A DNA stretch of 64,000 nucleotides from Vitellaria paradoxa (lineage: Eukaryota > Streptophyta > Magnoliopsida > Ericales > Sapotaceae). The translations under genes were made by a program, and so were the position numbers. The stretch is taken from assembly GCA_019916065.1 (NCBI GenBank), contig CM034234.1:2738963-2802962 (forward strand). The letters are read 5' to 3'. Shown in pieces: positions 11,387 to 24,400 of this stretch (its first letter is position 1; the number at the start of each line of letters is the position of its first letter). The notes beneath the pieces are model-generated. The model was not told the origin of the DNA. It was given only the letters and a program-made list of their open reading frames with translations, and made no database searches.

Positions 11387-14175
11387 CCATTTTCCCTTGT
11401 AGAAATTTATGAGCCCTCCTAGTTTAGAAAAAAAGCTTTTTTGTTATCATGCTTTGTCGTTTGATTTGTGGATTTAATTGAAGTATCACTTATATCATGT
11501 GACAATATTGTGGTCATAGCTTTTCCTTCCTTCCAAGTCAAAAACTTGTTTTTTCTTTTGCATGTGAAAAAAATTTCCTTTTTAACTGTTAAATAAGATT
11601 CAGACAAACTTAGCAGCACTGTACTTAGGTTTCTAGTTCACAACTATTCTGGTGTAACTTGTTGGTTTTATTGTTTTTTCTAGAAATACCTCTCTACCTT
11701 AGCTAGTTAATTTTTTATTTTAAAAATTTCATCACACTTGAATATATGGTTCATTCGATAGCTTTCTTTTATTCTATCAAGATTAGATTTGATGTTTGAG
11801 TGAGAATGTTTGCTGATTAAGTTTTTTTCTGTTTGATAAGTAACTATACTTTATTTGGGGAAGGGGGGTGGGATGACTCAAACATGCCTTTTCTGCTTGA
11901 GATTGAATATCTTATGAAAATGAGATTTAACAGATAATAGATAGAGAGTTGTCACACTGGTAAAACTAAGACCGTAAGACTAAACTTTTGAAATTCTTCA
12001 AATAAGCATGAATCATAACCACCCAAATTGAAATTTTATCACGCTTGTTATTTCATATTATGAAATTCTGCAATTGCCATACAGTTAAGTCAACAAAAAT
12101 TTCATATTTACCTTGGTTCTCTTCCATTTTAAAATATCTGGTTTTCATTTAAGCATTTTATTTCTATTTATTAGTAGAAACACCAGTATTTTGAAATGGT
12201 ATTCCCTACACTTTCCGGGTACAGTACCATTTTGTACTTTTTACATTTTCTTATTAGCTATCTTTTTATATCCAAGTGTTCAAAATTCAACATCTTCTCT
12301 GCATGGTGTTTTGCATAATTGGTTTGGGATGCACTCTTGTACTATGGTTCTCATTTTGTCTTCCTTCCTACTATGGGGGCTGTTGATATTTTCCCATTTC
12401 TTATGGCAGAGAAACAGTGCTTTATCTTATTCTTATTCTTCTTGTCATATATGGAACACTGTTATGTGGTAAGTATTACATATATGCGTTATGTGGTAAG
12501 TATTACATATATGCAACACCAACCAGCTGGTCAATAATGAAAATTCTATTCAAATTACTGTTGCAAGTTAAAAGTCAGTACGAGATTACTGTTTTTGTTT
12601 ACTAGGGTATCATAGTTTTTCAACTCAACAAAGCATTAGTCCTAAACTAGTTAGGGTCGGTTTCATGAATCTTTTTTTTCACAAGAAGAAAAAAAAAAGG
12701 AATAGTTTCATGGAATACACCTCGAAGTAATTCAAGTGGATTCGACAGCAATTTTTTGAGGGGTAATTACTTGTAGGGTTTTACTAGCTTCCACGTCTTA
12801 GGGTCTGAGGGACTTGGGTGATTTGGGTTAGTGTGCAACTTGTCATTTACAAAGAGTAAAGTATGACTATTGGACATGTCATTTACATAAAGTATGACTT
12901 TTGTGTAAGAATACAAACTTGTTTTGTGATGTTTGCTAGAGGCATCATTGGTATCTACTAAATCTTACAACTAGGATAAGTTAATTTATGGCATAAAATA
13001 CTTGAAAGGTTCTCTAATTTGGTAAGAAAATCCATGACACTCTTAATAGGTTCTAGTTATGATGTTTATCTGCCAGACTGAAATTGCTTTTGCCTATGTT
13101 TTTTTGTATTGGAGGTATTGCAATGCCTGGCAATGAATGATGCAATTGTTAAAACTTCAAATATAGTTTTTACAAGCGTATCAATGTATGAATTGTTTTA
13201 ACTAGAAAATGCCAAAGACGGGGTGTGACCATGTATAACTGTACCTAACAGCCCCACTGCATTTGTATCTACAGAACGCAGGCATGTACAAGTTCTCAAA
13301 AAAATCAACAGAAGTCAAATCGAGACAAAAATGCAACATCAGGCCTCCAAAATATTGATAAACGACAATCATACCATAGATTAGGGATTCCTCTATATCA
13401 AAAGCTCTATTATTTCCCTCACTAAATACTCCATATCACATATGAAGAAGTGACTTCCCATATTCACTTCTCCATCTGTTGGGGAAAAAAAAATGAATGG
13501 TTGCTTTGTTCTTTTCTGCATCAACTATTATTTGGCGTCACCATGAAACCATCACCAGCATGGGTAAAGTGAAAATTGTATTTGCAGGTTCTAGAGAAGG
13601 CGTTGGAGGTGTGGGATCTCGAAGTCATTCCACTTGACTGCCCTGTTGCTGAACCTGCTCAGATTGACCCGGAACTAGAAAATGCATTTATTTGCCATTT
13701 GCAGGACCATTGGTTCTGCATCAGGAAAGTGAATGGCGAGTGGTACAACTTTGACAGTCTCTATGCAGCCCCTGAGCATCTATCCAAGTTTTACCTCTCT
13801 GCTTATCTGGATACTCTGAAGGGCTTTGGCTGGAGTATTTTTCTGGTGAAGGGAAACTTCCCCAAGGAGTGTCCCATCACGCCCTCCGAAGCTTCCAATG
13901 GCTATGGACAGTGGCTGTCACCAGAAGATGCAGAGAGGATAACTAAATCTTGCAACTCTGTACAAAGACCTCCTCACAGAACTGATCCAAATCAACAGCT
14001 TTCCAATCCGTTTGTTAAGGGGGAGGAAGGTCAAGTACTCATGGACGCGGAAGATGAAGATCTGAAAGCTGCCATAGCCGCCAGCTTGATGGATTCCTCC
14101 CCAGCGACTGCCAGTGCCACAGCTGAGACCCCACAAAACGAAAATAAGGACAACAATAGTGGAGAAAATGTATGA
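9665..14175 (+). CDS. ataxin-3-like Josephin deubiquitinase, 2 exons, 273 aa
   Basis: Predicted ubiquitin (poly-ubiquitin chain) cysteine protease of the Josephin family, the plant counterpart of ataxin-3. Exons are 9665-9898 and 13588-14175, joined in phase 0 across a 3.7-kb intron. The N-terminal Josephin domain (about residues 8-170) has the nucleophile Cys20 in KLCAVHCVN and His119 in DHWFCIRK. The third catalytic position is Asp134 (NFDSL), where human ataxin-3 has Asn; an Asp is also used by the small Josephins. A ubiquitin-interacting motif follows at about 233-248 (EDEDLKAAIAASLMDS). There is no polyglutamine tract, and the tail is short and acidic/polar. Length matches the Arabidopsis protein At3g54130 (about 280 aa, from memory). 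The start is the first ATG after the GA-rich leader and gives the conserved GGMLYHEVQ opening. Confidence 0.93.
11166..11271. repeat. 53-bp tandem duplication in Josephin intron
   Basis: Two adjacent copies of a 53-bp unit starting CCTTACAGTCTTTTTGATAT (11166 and 11219), differing at about one base. Purely intronic. Confidence 0.85.
11349..11379. repeat. (GA)n microsatellite in Josephin intron
   Basis: About 14-15 uninterrupted GA dinucleotides inside the 3.7-kb intron. Confidence 0.9.
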
Positions 14176-15538
14176 GAAAATATTCTTTTAGAAATTATGA
14201 TTACACGTGGAGGACAGTGATTCCATCAGGTGAGAAGGTTGTACTCCAATCATGAACTTAACTTGATTGGGTTTTTTGTTTGCGAAGCAAATTACATGTT
14301 TTTTTTTTTTAGGAGTTCTTCTTAATGTGCAGTATATAAATCTTTGCTTTTGTTTTTTTTTTTTTTTTTGTTTTTTTGTTTTTTTTTTTTAAACGTTTAA
14401 TCCTTGTCTTGTTCAATTCAATATTGTAAAAACTTTAATTTGAGAAAAAAACTAGCCTCTCTGCTTCCCATAGGATTCATGAATATGATCATCATCATCA
14501 TCATCATCAGGGCTGTGTTATACATTGTTCTTTTTTACTTTACAAGTCTCCTTGATTGTAAATGTTGCATTTTCAGAGTTTAGGAGCAAATTTATCTGTA
14601 CCCACTACTCGAGGATTTGCATGGAAGGAATTTGGAGTTTCCTACCAGAAAGCCTTTGGCTAATGAAGACCCTTCGATTTGTCTCTGTTTGTTACATAAA
14701 CAATCAGTCCTCTCATGGAAACTCTGAATATATTGCTTGATAAAATAATAAGATAAATATTTATGCATACAAGTATTTTTTCACTTGGAAGCTATGACTT
14801 GTAATCAACTTGTATATAAGAGTTGATCAGAGAATATACGGGATTGCAAATTAATAGACCTAATTAATGTGTTTTGAGAATCAAAAAGTCACGATAAGTT
14901 TAATCATTTCCCATTCTCATAAATAACTTTGGTTTATTTTGGTTAATTGAGAGAAGTATTTATTGTGTAAGTTTGAGGGTGTTTAGTTGACAAAAAATGA
15001 GTTAAAAAGTACAATAAAAGTAGAAAGATGTGACATAAAGGTGAAATGTGAAAAATTTTGATTGGAGAAAAGTACAAAAAGTAGTTAAAGTTGGTGAGTT
15101 TTGGTGGTTTTGATGGTGCCAAACAAGATCTTTAAAAAGTAAAAATATTTAAATTGTCACATTATTTCCCAAGAAAATTAAAAAAAAAAAGTTCTTAACT
15201 GAAAATTTTATTTTAATGAATTGAAAATTTTTTTAATTTAGGTATTTAAAATTTCAATTTTTTTATTTTATAAAAAATATAGTATTTTTTCCAATTATTT
15301 TCTTTACTTTTGTAACATTCAAAGCAATAGACAAAATAAAAATCTATTGACGAATGTGAAGATTATCATCCTCGACCACAAGAACCTATTGGAAATTATT
15401 AAATAATTACAGCACACACGACACATCTAATGCCGCAGTCAGTTGAATCTCTTGTCTGAGGCTTGGTTTGGGAAAATTAAAATGTGCTAACTAGTCTGTA
15501 CTAATTTTTTAGGAATGTAAAATTTTTAATATATTAAT

Positions 15539-15706
15539 GGGTTTGTTTGGAGTAAGAAAAAATGAGATAAATTGAGATAAATTGTGATTTGGAGAGATTT
15601 CGTAATGTGTGCAGTGAGAGAAAAAGTTGATATGATATAAAGTTAACAGAGATTTATAGAGATTTTTGGAGATTTTTCAGCAAAAAATGACAAACCAAAC
15701 GGGCCC
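15539..15706. mobile_element. small MITE-like element with GTTTGG termini
   Basis: The 168-bp segment begins GGGTTTGTTTGG and ends CCAAACGGGCCC, an imperfect terminal inverted repeat, and is flanked by AAT on both sides. There is no coding capacity. This is the usual architecture of Tourist/hAT-type MITEs, but the 3-bp flanking match is weak evidence. Confidence 0.45.
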
Positions 15707-16049
15707 AATATATACACTCTTACGTGTTAAAAGTTTACTAATAGTTCAGAAAAAATTAGTAAGAGTAATCTGAAAATTTTTATAGCATACTAATAGCTTG
15801 TTACAAATTAGTTAGTATTAATTTTGGGTTCTCAAATGCAATATCTCGTACATATATTTATGTTTTATATAAAAATATAATATTTATATATATATTTAGG
15901 TGTATGTATGTACGTATGTATAGCTGTAGGTGTCTGTAATGTAGTCTGTGGGTAGAAAAACACAGAGGAGAAGAAAAGCCATGAGTGTGTTTTCACACTT
16001 TTAGGCTGGAATCTGAGAATCACAAGCCCCACCTTTCCACTTTCATCTG

Positions 16050-16057
16050 TATATATA
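16050..16057 (+). promoter_or_regulatory. TATA box candidate for the reticulon gene
   Basis: TATATATA in CTGTATATATACC, about 270 bases upstream of the ATG, leaving a 5' UTR of roughly 240 nt if transcription starts some 30 bases downstream. Confidence 0.5.
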
Positions 16058-16323
16058 CCTCCACATACCGCTAAATAAATATATATATATTGTATGTATG
16101 TTTCTATCTCCTTGAGACCGGAAAAAGGAGGATAGAAACCTTTACAGAAGAAAACTTCTCTTTACTTCGGATGAAGAAAGCATAGAGATAAACTTCACTT
16201 AGCTGCAATCGGAACTGCTTGTTTGGTTGTTTACAAAATAAATCGCATTCGAAATTCTGCGTGTCGATTGAGCGGTAATTTCTTTCTGGCTTTGGGGTTT
16301 TGTTTGAACATCAATTTCTTGAA

Positions 16324-18084
16324 ATGGGTTCATCCGATCGATTGTTTAACAGGCAAAGGACGGTTCATCAGATCCTTGGAGGAGGACTCGGTAAGCGTAA
16401 TAGTAGTTCTTTCTCTATTTAATCGCATGTTCAATGATGGGTTATGGTTTTCAACCCTATATATATCTTTGATCTGCAATAGAGCTAAATTTTTATCTGA
16501 ATTATGGATCAGAGCTTTAGAATCACATTAGGCTGTTCAATGCTCCGTTAATAATCTTAAATTCTTCACTGGAACAGGAAATCAGTTATTATGTCATTCT
16601 AATGAAGGTTTATCACTTTTGATATCTCCTCCTTTATGCAACGACTATTGGATTGTGGACCATAATTGTACTTAATTCAGCAAATACTTGTTTAAGAATT
16701 TTCTTAAATCTATTGCTGTAAATGGTTTGCTTTTTTTTTTTTTTTTCTGGTTGAAACAGTTGCAGATGTGATTTTGTGGAGGAGAAAAAATCTGACAGTG
16801 GGGATTCTGGTGGTAACTCTTGCTGCTTGGATAGTGTTTGAGAAATCTGGTTATACACTTCTATCACTGGTCTCTAGTGTTCTTTTGCTCCTACTTGCCA
16901 TTCTTTTCCTCTGGGCCAAATCTGCCGAAATTCTAAACAGGTAACCTTAATTTTTTTTTTTACCTTCATTTGTTCATAATTCAGTGTACGAGACTCCTGC
17001 ATTGCAAGGTCTAGGAAGGTTCTTTAATGACATCTTATGTTCTTATGCTTCTTTGCTAGTTAGATTTATTTGGCATTACTAAATTTTAAGACAGTTGAGC
17101 AAATTCGAGATAATTAATGTTGGGTATCTGGTTCGTGGCAAACTCAACACACGAACATATTTGATTTTAAGTTTTGATTCACTATGTATTCCTTTTGCTT
17201 TAAGGTGTTGATTTTCATTTGATCCCAGTTTAAAATAAGGTGTTGATTTTCATTCGATCCCTGAATAACTCTTCTTTGCTAGTTTGAGTTATTCTTCAGT
17301 TTTTCTTTCCAATCCAACGTGAAGAAAGGCCATGGTAGTTGGCGCATTTTTGTTGCTAGTTTCTTATGCTGTTGTTTTAAAGATGTGCAAGTTCAAAGCT
17401 TCATGCTGACCCAATTGCTTTATAGTTTTTGTCTAAATGAAAGAAAAGATGGTGGGTCAGCAACCCTGCTTCAAAACCTCGTTCTTATCGAAGGAACTGC
17501 AAAGTTTATGTTTGATTGGACATGTATATCTTTAAACTGCTCCTGCATCATTGTTGAACTGCTTATTGTTGTGCTCAACAGACCACCTCCACCACTGCCA
17601 GATTTGCATCTCTCAGAAGAAGTTGTAAATGACATAGCAGCTTTCATCCGTTGTCGTGTAAATGCATTGCTCTCAGTATCCAAGGATATTGCTCTTGGAA
17701 AGGACACAGGAATGTTTATCAAAGTGGCCGGATATCTATGCCTAATTTCTCTCATTGGAGGCTTCACTGATCTCCTTACATTGGGCTACACCTGTAAGTT
17801 TCAAGTGTGATTAGGTTTCCTTCTTTAAGAGTGTGAAAACAGATGATCCAATTCTTTGATATTGACAGCTATGAGATTCTAAGAATTCCTTTTTATTAAT
17901 TTCATTCATGGCAGGCCTTGTCATTGTTCTTACAATTCCTGCAGCCTATGAGAAGTATGAGGACTACATAGATAGATATATACTGATGGGATGCAGGAAA
18001 CTGCAGCAACTATATGTGAGATTCGAAGCGGAGTGTCTTGAAAGGGTTCGGAAATGGATCTTGGAGACGAAGAAATTAAGCTGA
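16324..18084 (+). CDS. reticulon-like protein (RTNLB family), 4 exons, 209 aa
   Basis: Endoplasmic-reticulum membrane-shaping protein of the plant reticulon family. Exons 16324-16390, 16760-16940, 17582-17793 and 17915-18084 sum to 630 nt with consistent phases. The short N-terminus (MGSSDRLFNRQRTVHQILGGG) leads straight into the reticulon homology domain. That domain has the ADVILWRRKN entry motif (about 24-33), a first long hydrophobic hairpin (about 35-76), a polar loop with LSEEVVNDIAAFIR, a second hairpin (about 130-175), and the C-terminal IPAAYEKYEDYIDRY motif. The minimal length and start sequence fit the short RTNLB9/11/12 group; by neighbourhood I favour the At3g54120 (RTNLB12) orthologue, from memory. 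An alternative in-frame acceptor 6 nt downstream of 16760 would remove two residues. Confidence 0.93.
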
Positions 18085-19998
18085 GCTCTTTCTGCATTTT
18101 CAGTTTGCGTGCTTTCGAATTGGGAGTGTTGAGAACAGTGTATGATTAAGTTGTGCTAAGAACCTTGTTTCCCAGAATGAGATTTATTCCATTTTGGACA
18201 ATTAATCACGTGGAGAGGAAATTGCTTCTGAATTTTGATTGAATAGCAGGGTGTGAGTGGTCTCGTTGGTCGTAATGACAGACAAGCTTTGCTGGCCGGC
18301 CATCCTGCTTTTTACCATGAAGAAGAGCATTAGGAATTATCTTTGTTGTAAAAATGATACAGATGATTTTTGTAATCTTTGTCATTGGAACATTCATAGA
18401 TGCCAAGGTTGTTTTGACTTGTGTTCAAAAAATATTTCAAATTAGAACTATTATTGTACAAGGCGTTGTTTGGATTTTGGAATGAAAAGAGAAGGAAAAG
18501 AAAATGATACGAAGTGAAAGAAGCAAATCTGTTTTTTTTTTTTTTTTTTCACAATTAAGTATGTCCTTGATTCGAACGATTGTTATAACTCTTATAAGAC
18601 ATCAACAGCAATTCGAATGATTGTTAATGTGAAAATGATGCAGCCAAAGTCCCATATTTGGGAGATTGTAAATGGTTCTATGGTCTGGGGATGAGGTACA
18701 ACATAGACTTTACCATGTTAGTTATATACAAGAGCAAGATTTCATTTACCTGGAATTTAAATTATGTAAAATTTGCCCGTTATATAGATACAGGTACACA
18801 CACACGCACACACTACAATTAGATTGTTGTGATATCAATTAATAAAGCACCATGAAATTAATCCTGAATCTGAGAATACCAGAGAAGTTGGCTTCTGTAG
18901 GTATCTGATTTTATTCTTCAGAAAGAAAGAAGCTATTTTGGCGGCGGTGTTGGCTCTACACTGCTACGGCGGCGATGGGTGTCGATGGCTTGCGCTCCTC
19001 CGAGAAGACTGAAATAGTGATTGATAATGTGGATTGATGTTTTAGTTTTTTTACTGTTTTGTGGCAAAATGCATTTGCATATTGGAAATTGAATTTGAAA
19101 TGGTAAAAGAAGGTTGGGGGGGGGGGGTGGGTAAAAAGTAAGGAATTCATATCGGAAGTTTTAGGCTCCGTTTGGATGGATTTTAGATTAATGGATTTGA
19201 ATTTAAATTGTATAAAAATATAAAGAAAAATAACTAATTTTATGAAAGAATGCATTGAAAATTTACAATAATTACAAATAAAAGTAATAGAACTACTAGT
19301 TTGGATTATTTAATTATAATTTAAATAATTATTTTTTTTAGAGAATTTCAAATTCATCATAATTTATCATACTAAACTACCTAAATCCATAATGATATCT
19401 ACATCTATATCAACAAAGTTATATATTTGACTAATTCTACATCAATAAATGGTACTAAATTCCTTAATTTCAAACGCAACCTCAGTTCTTTTATTGGCAT
19501 TGGAAAAAAATAGAATTTTTTTTTCTAGTGATAAGTTTTTAATTAGTGGGTCATAATTTCCATGACTCATCTTTTGGTGGTTGTGAAGTTATTTTTAAAC
19601 GCTTTTTAAAAATTTGAATTCCAAACATTTAAAACGTTATCTTAATATAGTAATTTTAAAGCCTCTCTTAGTTTAAAAAAAAAGAAAAAGAAAAAGAAAA
19701 AGAAAAAAGAAAGAGGCACGTAACTATGTAAGCAAATAAAGGATAGAAAAGAAAAAATAATAATAAATTTTAAGTTGGTTTTTGTCAAAAAGATAAAATT
19801 AGGGTAAATTATTAAAGAGAATAATAAAAAAAATAAATACATTTTAGCAAAATAATAGAAATTAATTCAAATTATTAAACAGTCACTATTTTTTTAATAA
19901 ATTTATATTTCCAACAGAAGGTTAGCACAAAAATAAAATTAAAATAATAATTTTTTTAAATAAATATATATTGTTTATTAAAACATATTGGAGAGTCA

Positions 19999-20058
<60 letters not shown>

Positions 20059-21463
20059 GGACCGCTCCAACATATGGCATCTTATTAACTCTTATTTTAC
20101 AAAGATTGGGAAGATAAGAAATATCCACTTTCACACGTCCTCGTGACTTGACAGAAACTGTGTGATCAGAAACTAGGTCATAAAAGAGGAACAGATAGAT
20201 TGTAAAAAAAGGTTCTCTCTCTCTCTATAGGGCTCTCTTTTTCTTTTTTATTGGTGGATTTTTTCTCTTATTCAACTAGAATCTGACACTAACTTAAGTG
20301 TGGGAGGGTTTCTGATTGGCTATCGCCGGTCAGACCTCTAACACCATTCTTTCATAATATTATTTACAGGTAGAGAAGATGGAGAGGAGGCCTACAGCGG
20401 GGAGGGTATGTAATTTTTCTCCCTCTCCACATATATATTATTTTCTTAAATTCTTATTTTTTTTAGATGTACTAACTACTATCTCTTTTTAAATGAACAT
20501 AATTTTTACTAACGTGAAAAGAAATGAGATAGTCCTTAAATTTTATTATAAGAAAAATATACAACAGAATTATTTTACCTAATAAATTAGCTTAATGGAA
20601 TCAATTAAGTAAATTTTTTTTTTTTGACTAAGGGAAAAATTAGCAAGAAAAATAAGGTTATATTACTTAAATAGCAAAGACGTTAAAAAATGAGAACAAC
20701 TAAAAAAACCCCTACCGTTGAGAATTTCCAAAGAAACATAGGGTACTCTATTCTATATTCCATTACATGGATCGGCAGCAATCAAAAATTCAGACTCAAA
20801 TAAATTTTTGAAATTTTAAACCGAATATAATGCTACAATAGTTGTACTAATCCACACGTCTTTCTTCCGTCAATCAGTATTAGTTGAAGTAATGAAAGAT
20901 TTTCATCTATATAATTATTATATTATATATTTATTTGTATTTATCATTTATCTATATCTATATAAATAATAGAAATAAAAGATTGATTGATTTATTTAGT
21001 ACATCTACCATATTGTAGCTTCATATACCAAACATTCTCCTATCAATCCATCCGATATTTTTGCTCGACAATGTGATGGAGAATAGATGCAAGAAAGAGA
21101 CTTTCATTTTTTTTTTAATATTGTATTGAATTAAAATTTCAATTACATTCTTTTTTTTCTCCATATACTTCCATGGAGAGCAAGCCAAGACAGGCTCCTA
21201 CGGTACAGAAGCCCTTGCCTTGCCTGCAATACCTCAATACAGTTACATGACAATGGCAACCAACTAAAAAGCCTCCAAGCTGGTAAAATCCTCCCAATTG
21301 TTTTCTTGTAGGGGGCGTTTTATCAGGTATAAAAAAAAATGGGAACAACAACTACAACTAAAGATTGGATTTTTATTTTTTCTCTAAACAAACATCCACC
21401 TACCCTTGAGACAATCCCCATATAAATGGGTCCACAGTTGGCTTCATTGTCCATCCTTTAAAT
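18085..21463. other. convergent intergenic region between reticulon and uncoupling-protein genes
   Basis: The two flanking genes point toward each other, so this holds both 3' UTRs. In between are A/T-rich DNA, a possible MITE at about 19163-19487 (starts GGCTCCGTTTGG, ends in an inverted GCGTTTG match), a G-run near 19116, A/G-rich repeats near 19680, and the long AT microsatellite at 20001-20056. No gene-like reading frame. Confidence 0.6.
20001..20056. repeat. (AT)28 microsatellite
   Basis: Uninterrupted AT dinucleotide run of about 56 bases. Confidence 0.95.
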
Positions 21464-24400
21464 TCAGGCCGACTCAAGACTTCTAACAAACTTCTTTGCC
21501 TGTCAAGAGAAAGAAAAAATCAATTAGCATCCTAATGAAGCAAATAGAGCTCGAAGTTTTGGCAACAGATGATTGCATTCAAAACTGACTTGATCACCAT
21601 GAATTAAGTTTCCTCTTGAGCAGTTTCTCAGAAAATGGGCTCAGGTTGAGAGGGAGTCTATACCTCAAAATAAAGAAATAACAATCTCGAGTAGCCACTG
21701 GTGGTTCCTTTAGACAGTGCGAAAGCATATAATATGCTTTTGCAACTTCCAATGCCCATTGAAGTACCTAGACTCTAATGCTAGGTTTGGATCATGGATT
21801 TGTAGAGAGGGAAGAAAAAAATGTGAAGGGAAAAGACAATAGATAGGAAAGCAAAATAAGTTAAAAAAAAAGTCTAATTTATTTCAATTATTTGGTTGGA
21901 TTAAATAATTGAGAAGGAAATAACAAATGCAAGTAATTTAATTTTCCCTCCTATTCTCTTTTTTCTTAACAGATCCTTTGTGCAAAAAGATAAAATAAAA
22001 GTAAATTTACACCAAATAGAAGGGGAGAAAAGCCACAAAACTATTATGGCGCAAGTCTATAGCTTTTTACCTGCTCCAAGGTCAGAAACATGATCACATT
22101 CCATGATCCTAACCTTCCAAAATTTGGGAGGAAGCCCTTGTAGAAAGCAAGAGGTCCCTGCAAAAAGATAGAGAGTAATAAGACAGTTAAAGTACATTGT
22201 TACCCATAAAACTCAACTCAATTTGGTTCACCAATAAAATGACTGAAAAATCATAGTCGAACTTAGCATAAAAACGAGCAGATGGACATCATGTTACAGT
22301 AGAATTTTTTGTGTGTTATTGATAGTTGGTCTTAAACTAGGGGCTGGACATCATTATAATTGGCAATCCATTTATTCACTTTAAAATTTTTCTGTCATGT
22401 TTGTAAAAGGTACAAAATAAACGAACACGGATTCATGAGAGAATACTACTAAAAGGCAATAATAAACTTTTTTTTTTTTTTTGGCAATAATTTCAAAGGC
22501 AACACACATTGGCCTTTCTGAATCTAACTGTGATAAGAATACTGCTTAAACTATTACATACGTTATTTTTGGATACATTGGAGGACTTTGCATAACCTTC
22601 CCTTTTGGGCACAATCAATTGACTCCAAAAATTGGGGAGGGTATAAGTCAAACCGGAAACTGCCCTAGGTGGGGAGCCCTTTCCATCAGGCTATCCCCTC
22701 TCAAACTATTACATAATTGGGCAGAAAGAAAATTCTCATTCTCATTGGTTTATTATTTGAGGAAAAAAAACAAGACAAAGAAAAAAGTGCACAGAAGCTT
22801 TCAAAAGAGAAACCATCTTTCCATATCATTATGTGCTTAAAAAAATGTTGATGAAAAAAGTTGAAGAGGAAGAAACAGTAGGAAAACAGGGTAAGAAGAT
22901 GATAAACTCACATCATTCTTCAATGTCTTGACGAAACAATCAAGTGTACTTTTGTATGCAGAATCCCCCATCATTCTTGACTTAACCTGCACCATTAAAA
23001 GATTTACCTCATTAAGCAATAGCAACTCAGGTGAAACAAATTCCAAGGATACTTTCAGGAAAGCATAATTTAAGTAAAACTCCATTGCACTGGTTTAGAA
23101 TTAAAAGCATTGATAACAGGATATAGATGCCAAAGAGAAATTAAGATATTTATGCTATAACCTCAAGGAAACTAGTGGGGATGCCAGGTTCCTACCGCCC
23201 CTTACGTGAGTCCACAAGCTTTGGGAGTGGTTTAAACATCCACCCTATTTGTGGCCCAACAATTGAAGATTGAAGATAGAACGCATGGTTTCAACTCACG
23301 AAGTCAAGTTTCTATTAGCCATGGAGAATGATGCAAAAATGGAAACACAATATTAAATAATTATTTTATATTATTAGGATTTTATTTTAGCAAAGATTTT
23401 ATTTTATGATGTATTTTGAATATGATTTTATTAGAGATTTTATGGGATTTAATTGAGAGATGTTTATCTTTAATTTGATTTTCTTGGGAATTTGATTTAT
23501 CTTAGAATAATGATAGGATTTTGTTAGCCTGTATAATGATTTTAATTAGAAATGTCAATGGGACGGGTATAAGAGGGTATCCGACCCAACCAAACCCATT
23601 AAAAACCCGTTAGGAAATACCTTAATAAGATTGGAGCGGGTTTGAAATTGAAATTTAATACTCGTTCAGGTTTAGAACGGGGTTTGGGATTTTCTTGTAG
23701 TATATCCAATTCCCAATATCCACTAGATATCTATTTTTATAGTATATTATATATATATATATATATATATTTAAACAATTACAATTGTGTTCATACAATA
23801 AAAATAGTTAAACTCTTGAGCCTATGGCTATTTAATTATAGATTATTGTCAGGTGATTTAGATTTTGAATGATAATTAAATAATTAGTTTTATAAAATCA
23901 TTTGAATATATAAGTAGTGATTGAATTTATATGCATTATGTTCTTTGTAGTTTAATTGAATGAGATTTTTTTTTTTTTTTTTTTTTTAAAGTTTTGCTTG
24001 ACATGGAGAACAATAATGATCTTGATAGAAAAAAAAGCTACATATGTATTCACAAATATATTTGTTGGACGTTATAGAGAACACATCAATTATTTTAAAA
24101 CAATTCAAATTTCTAAATGGGTATTTAGCAAATTTTTTTAAATGGGTGGAATGTGATGGGTTTGGAACATGATGGGTTCGGAATTCTAACTAATAAAATA
24201 AATGAGTTTGGGATGTTAACGAATAGTGAAAAATAAACGGGTTTGGTAATAGCAATGACTAATTAGGCAGATACCCAACCTATTTATATCCCTAGCTTTA
24301 ATTGTATTGGTTTAAGAGACTTCAATGTTGAAGATTATTGATTGGCATGATGCCTATGTTTTCTTTCTCCAATCTCCTCCATTGTCTGTCTTCTTTCTTT

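Larger units (their letters stand above)
14176..16323. other. intergenic region between Josephin and reticulon genes
   Basis: Holds the Josephin 3' UTR with T-homopolymer runs around 14300-14390, a short (ATC)n stretch near 14489, A/T-rich DNA with MITE-like segments (one at 15539-15706, another suggested at about 14970-15130), then the reticulon promoter and 5' UTR. No coding signal. Confidence 0.6.
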
